Below, one piece after another: positions 5,537 through 6,612 of a stretch of DNA of 6,612 bases (position 1 is its first letter; every line of letters starts with the position of its first letter). Where the stretch lies: assembly GCA_002414865.1 (NCBI GenBank), contig DIAQ01000036.1:1-6612 (forward strand), read 5' to 3'. Origin of the DNA: a candidate division Hyd24-12 bacterium UBA5074. GTDB lineage: Bacteria > Fermentibacterota > Fermentibacteria > Fermentibacterales > Fermentibacteraceae. The notes under the pieces are model-generated. The model was not told the DNA's origin. It was given only the letters and a program-made list of their open reading frames with translations, and searched no databases. The position numbers and the translations under genes are program-made.

Positions 5537-6612
5537 ATGAAGCGAGCGCTCCCGGCCTGCATCCTGGTCATGGCTGTCTCGTGCGGATCGCAGGCCTCCC
5601 GTACGCCTTCGCCCGAAGGCCACTGGGAGGGATCCCTGCTCGTGGGCGGGAGCGAGCTGGGCATAGCGCTCGATTTCGCGGCCGACGGCGATTCCCTCCG
5701 GGGAACGATCGACATCCCCGTGCAGGGAGCTGCCGGACTGGCCCTCTCGGATCTTCGCCAGAGCGGCGACAGCCTCTCATTCGATCTCCAGGCCGGCCCG
5801 GGCGTTGCCTCCTTCAGGGGCGTCCTGACCGACAGCGTGTTATCCGGGACGTTCGACCAGGCCGGCTATGCCGGCATCTTCAGTGTTTCCAGATCCGAGG
5901 TCGCATATCAGATGGACAGGCCCTACATCATGCAGCAGGTGATGCTGGAGGGCGATGGATTCCAGCTCTCGGGAACGATCTCCATGCCGCCGTCGCCGGG
6001 GCCTCATCCGGGCGTGGCGCTTCTCACGGGAAGCGGCAGCCAGGACAGGAACGAGAACGTGTTCGGCTTCCTCGTGTTCGACTGCATTGCCGACAGGCTG
6101 ACACGAGACGGATTCGTGGTCCTGAGATGCGACGACAGGGGGGTGGGCGGCTCCACCGGGGCCTCGTCAGGCATCACCGACTCCACCCTGGCGGGCGATG
6201 CACTTCTGATGATCGGCGAGCTCCGCCGGACCGAGGGGGTAGATCCGTCCAAGATCGGCCTCCTGGGCCACAGCGAAGGCTCCAATGTGGCATTTCAGGC
6301 TGCCGTGCGCGACTCCGGCGACGTGGCCTTCGTGGTCAGCATGGCCGGGCCGGCGTCGCGCGGCTACGAGATCCTGCTCTCTCAGGTCGAATCTTTGGCG
6401 CAGGCAGCGGGACGTAGCGAGGAGGAAACCCGGGCGCTCCTCGACATGCAGCGCCAGGTAATGGACATGGTCATCGCCGGCGTCGATCCGGAGGATCTGC
6501 GTCCGATCGTGGAGCAGCAGGTCAGGGCCGAGATAGCCGCCCTGCCTGAAATCCAGCAGCAGGCCATGGGCAATATCGATTCGCTGGTCTCCGCGAACTG
6601 CGACCAGGCGAT
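5537..6612 (+). CDS. Lipoprotein-type alpha/beta hydrolase with N-terminal beta domain (3' partial)
   Basis: A frame of 358 codons runs from ATG 5537 to the window edge with no stop. Residues 1-16 (MKRALPACILVMAVSC) form a signal with an AVSC lipobox, so C16 is the likely lipidated residue and G17 would follow. Residues about 28-119 (GHWEG..., G-x-L-x-G repeats, GTFDQAGYAG) are a beta-rich domain often seen before hydrolases of this group. The alpha/beta fold follows: LLTGSGSQDRNE (161-172) is the oxyanion-hole region, RCDDRGVGGSTG (196-207) is a family signature, and GHSEG (244-248) carries the nucleophile S246. Residues about 276-355 are helical and Gln/Glu-rich, probably a lid. The catalytic Asp and His should lie beyond the window. 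The layout matches EstD-type esterases and S9-like hydrolases; whether it is an esterase or peptidase is unknown. It acts at the envelope if lipidated and is probably coupled to the Nudix gene. Confidence 0.88.
   Translation, partial: MKRALPACILVMAVSCGSQASRTPSPEGHWEGSLLVGGSELGIALDFAADGDSLRGTIDIPVQGAAGLALSDLRQSGDSLSFDLQAGPGVASFRGVLTDSVLSGTFDQAGYAGIFSVSRSEVAYQMDRPYIMQQVMLEGDGFQLSGTISMPPSPGPHPGVALLTGSGSQDRNENVFGFLVFDCIADRLTRDGFVVLRCDDRGVGGSTGASSGITDSTLAGDALLMIGELRRTEGVDPSKIGLLGHSEGSNVAFQAAVRDSGDVAFVVSMAGPASRGYEILLSQVESLAQAAGRSEEETRALLDMQRQVMDMVIAGVDPEDLRPIVEQQVRAEIAALPEIQQQAMGNIDSLVSANCDQA

Noticed and set aside
5581..6417. 278-codon + strand open frame overlapping the lipoprotein hydrolase
   Set aside because: Arg/Gly-rich and without domains; the frame from 5537 contains GHSEG, DDRGVGGSTG and a lipobox and is the real gene.

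Overview
The window is GC-rich bacterial DNA with tightly packed genes: four complete coding sequences plus one cut at each edge, and no RNA gene, CRISPR array, transposon or phage signature. Two secreted beta-propeller proteins, one ending in a FlgD-like / type IX-style sorting domain, together with a multi-pass membrane protein carrying TPRs, resemble what is seen in uncultured bacteria of the FCB superphylum (Fermentibacteria- or Eisenbacteria-type lineages). That placement is inferred from domain style only and is weak.

Layout. (1) 1-1434, + strand: the C-terminal part of a polytopic membrane protein that resembles glycosyltransferase-39-type enzymes and ends in a TPR domain; its start lies upstream of the window. 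(2) A 62-bp convergent gap holds a hairpin that could act as a terminator. (3) On the - strand, 3451-2312 encodes a saccharopine dehydrogenase-family enzyme closest in layout to L-lysine 6-dehydrogenase. It is followed after 62 bp by 2249-1497, a small secreted protein made almost entirely of six tandem 38-residue repeats. (4) A 208-bp divergent region (3452-3659) contains the ribosome binding sites of both neighbours and a leader hairpin. (5) On the + strand, 3660-5009 encodes an exported PQQ-like beta-propeller with many cysteines and a C-terminal sorting-type domain. (6) 5062-5535 encodes a Nudix hydrolase of the 8-oxo-dGTP diphosphatase type. (7) From 5537 to the window end runs a lipoprotein-type alpha/beta hydrolase, one base after the Nudix stop codon and probably translationally coupled to it; it is open at the 3' edge.

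No single pathway ties these genes together. The common theme is the cell envelope: two exported propellers, one likely lipoprotein hydrolase and one membrane protein, with two soluble metabolic or housekeeping enzymes between them. The item most worth following is the small six-repeat protein, whose repeats have identical length and which I cannot assign to a named family. I saw no clear evidence of a new multi-gene system.
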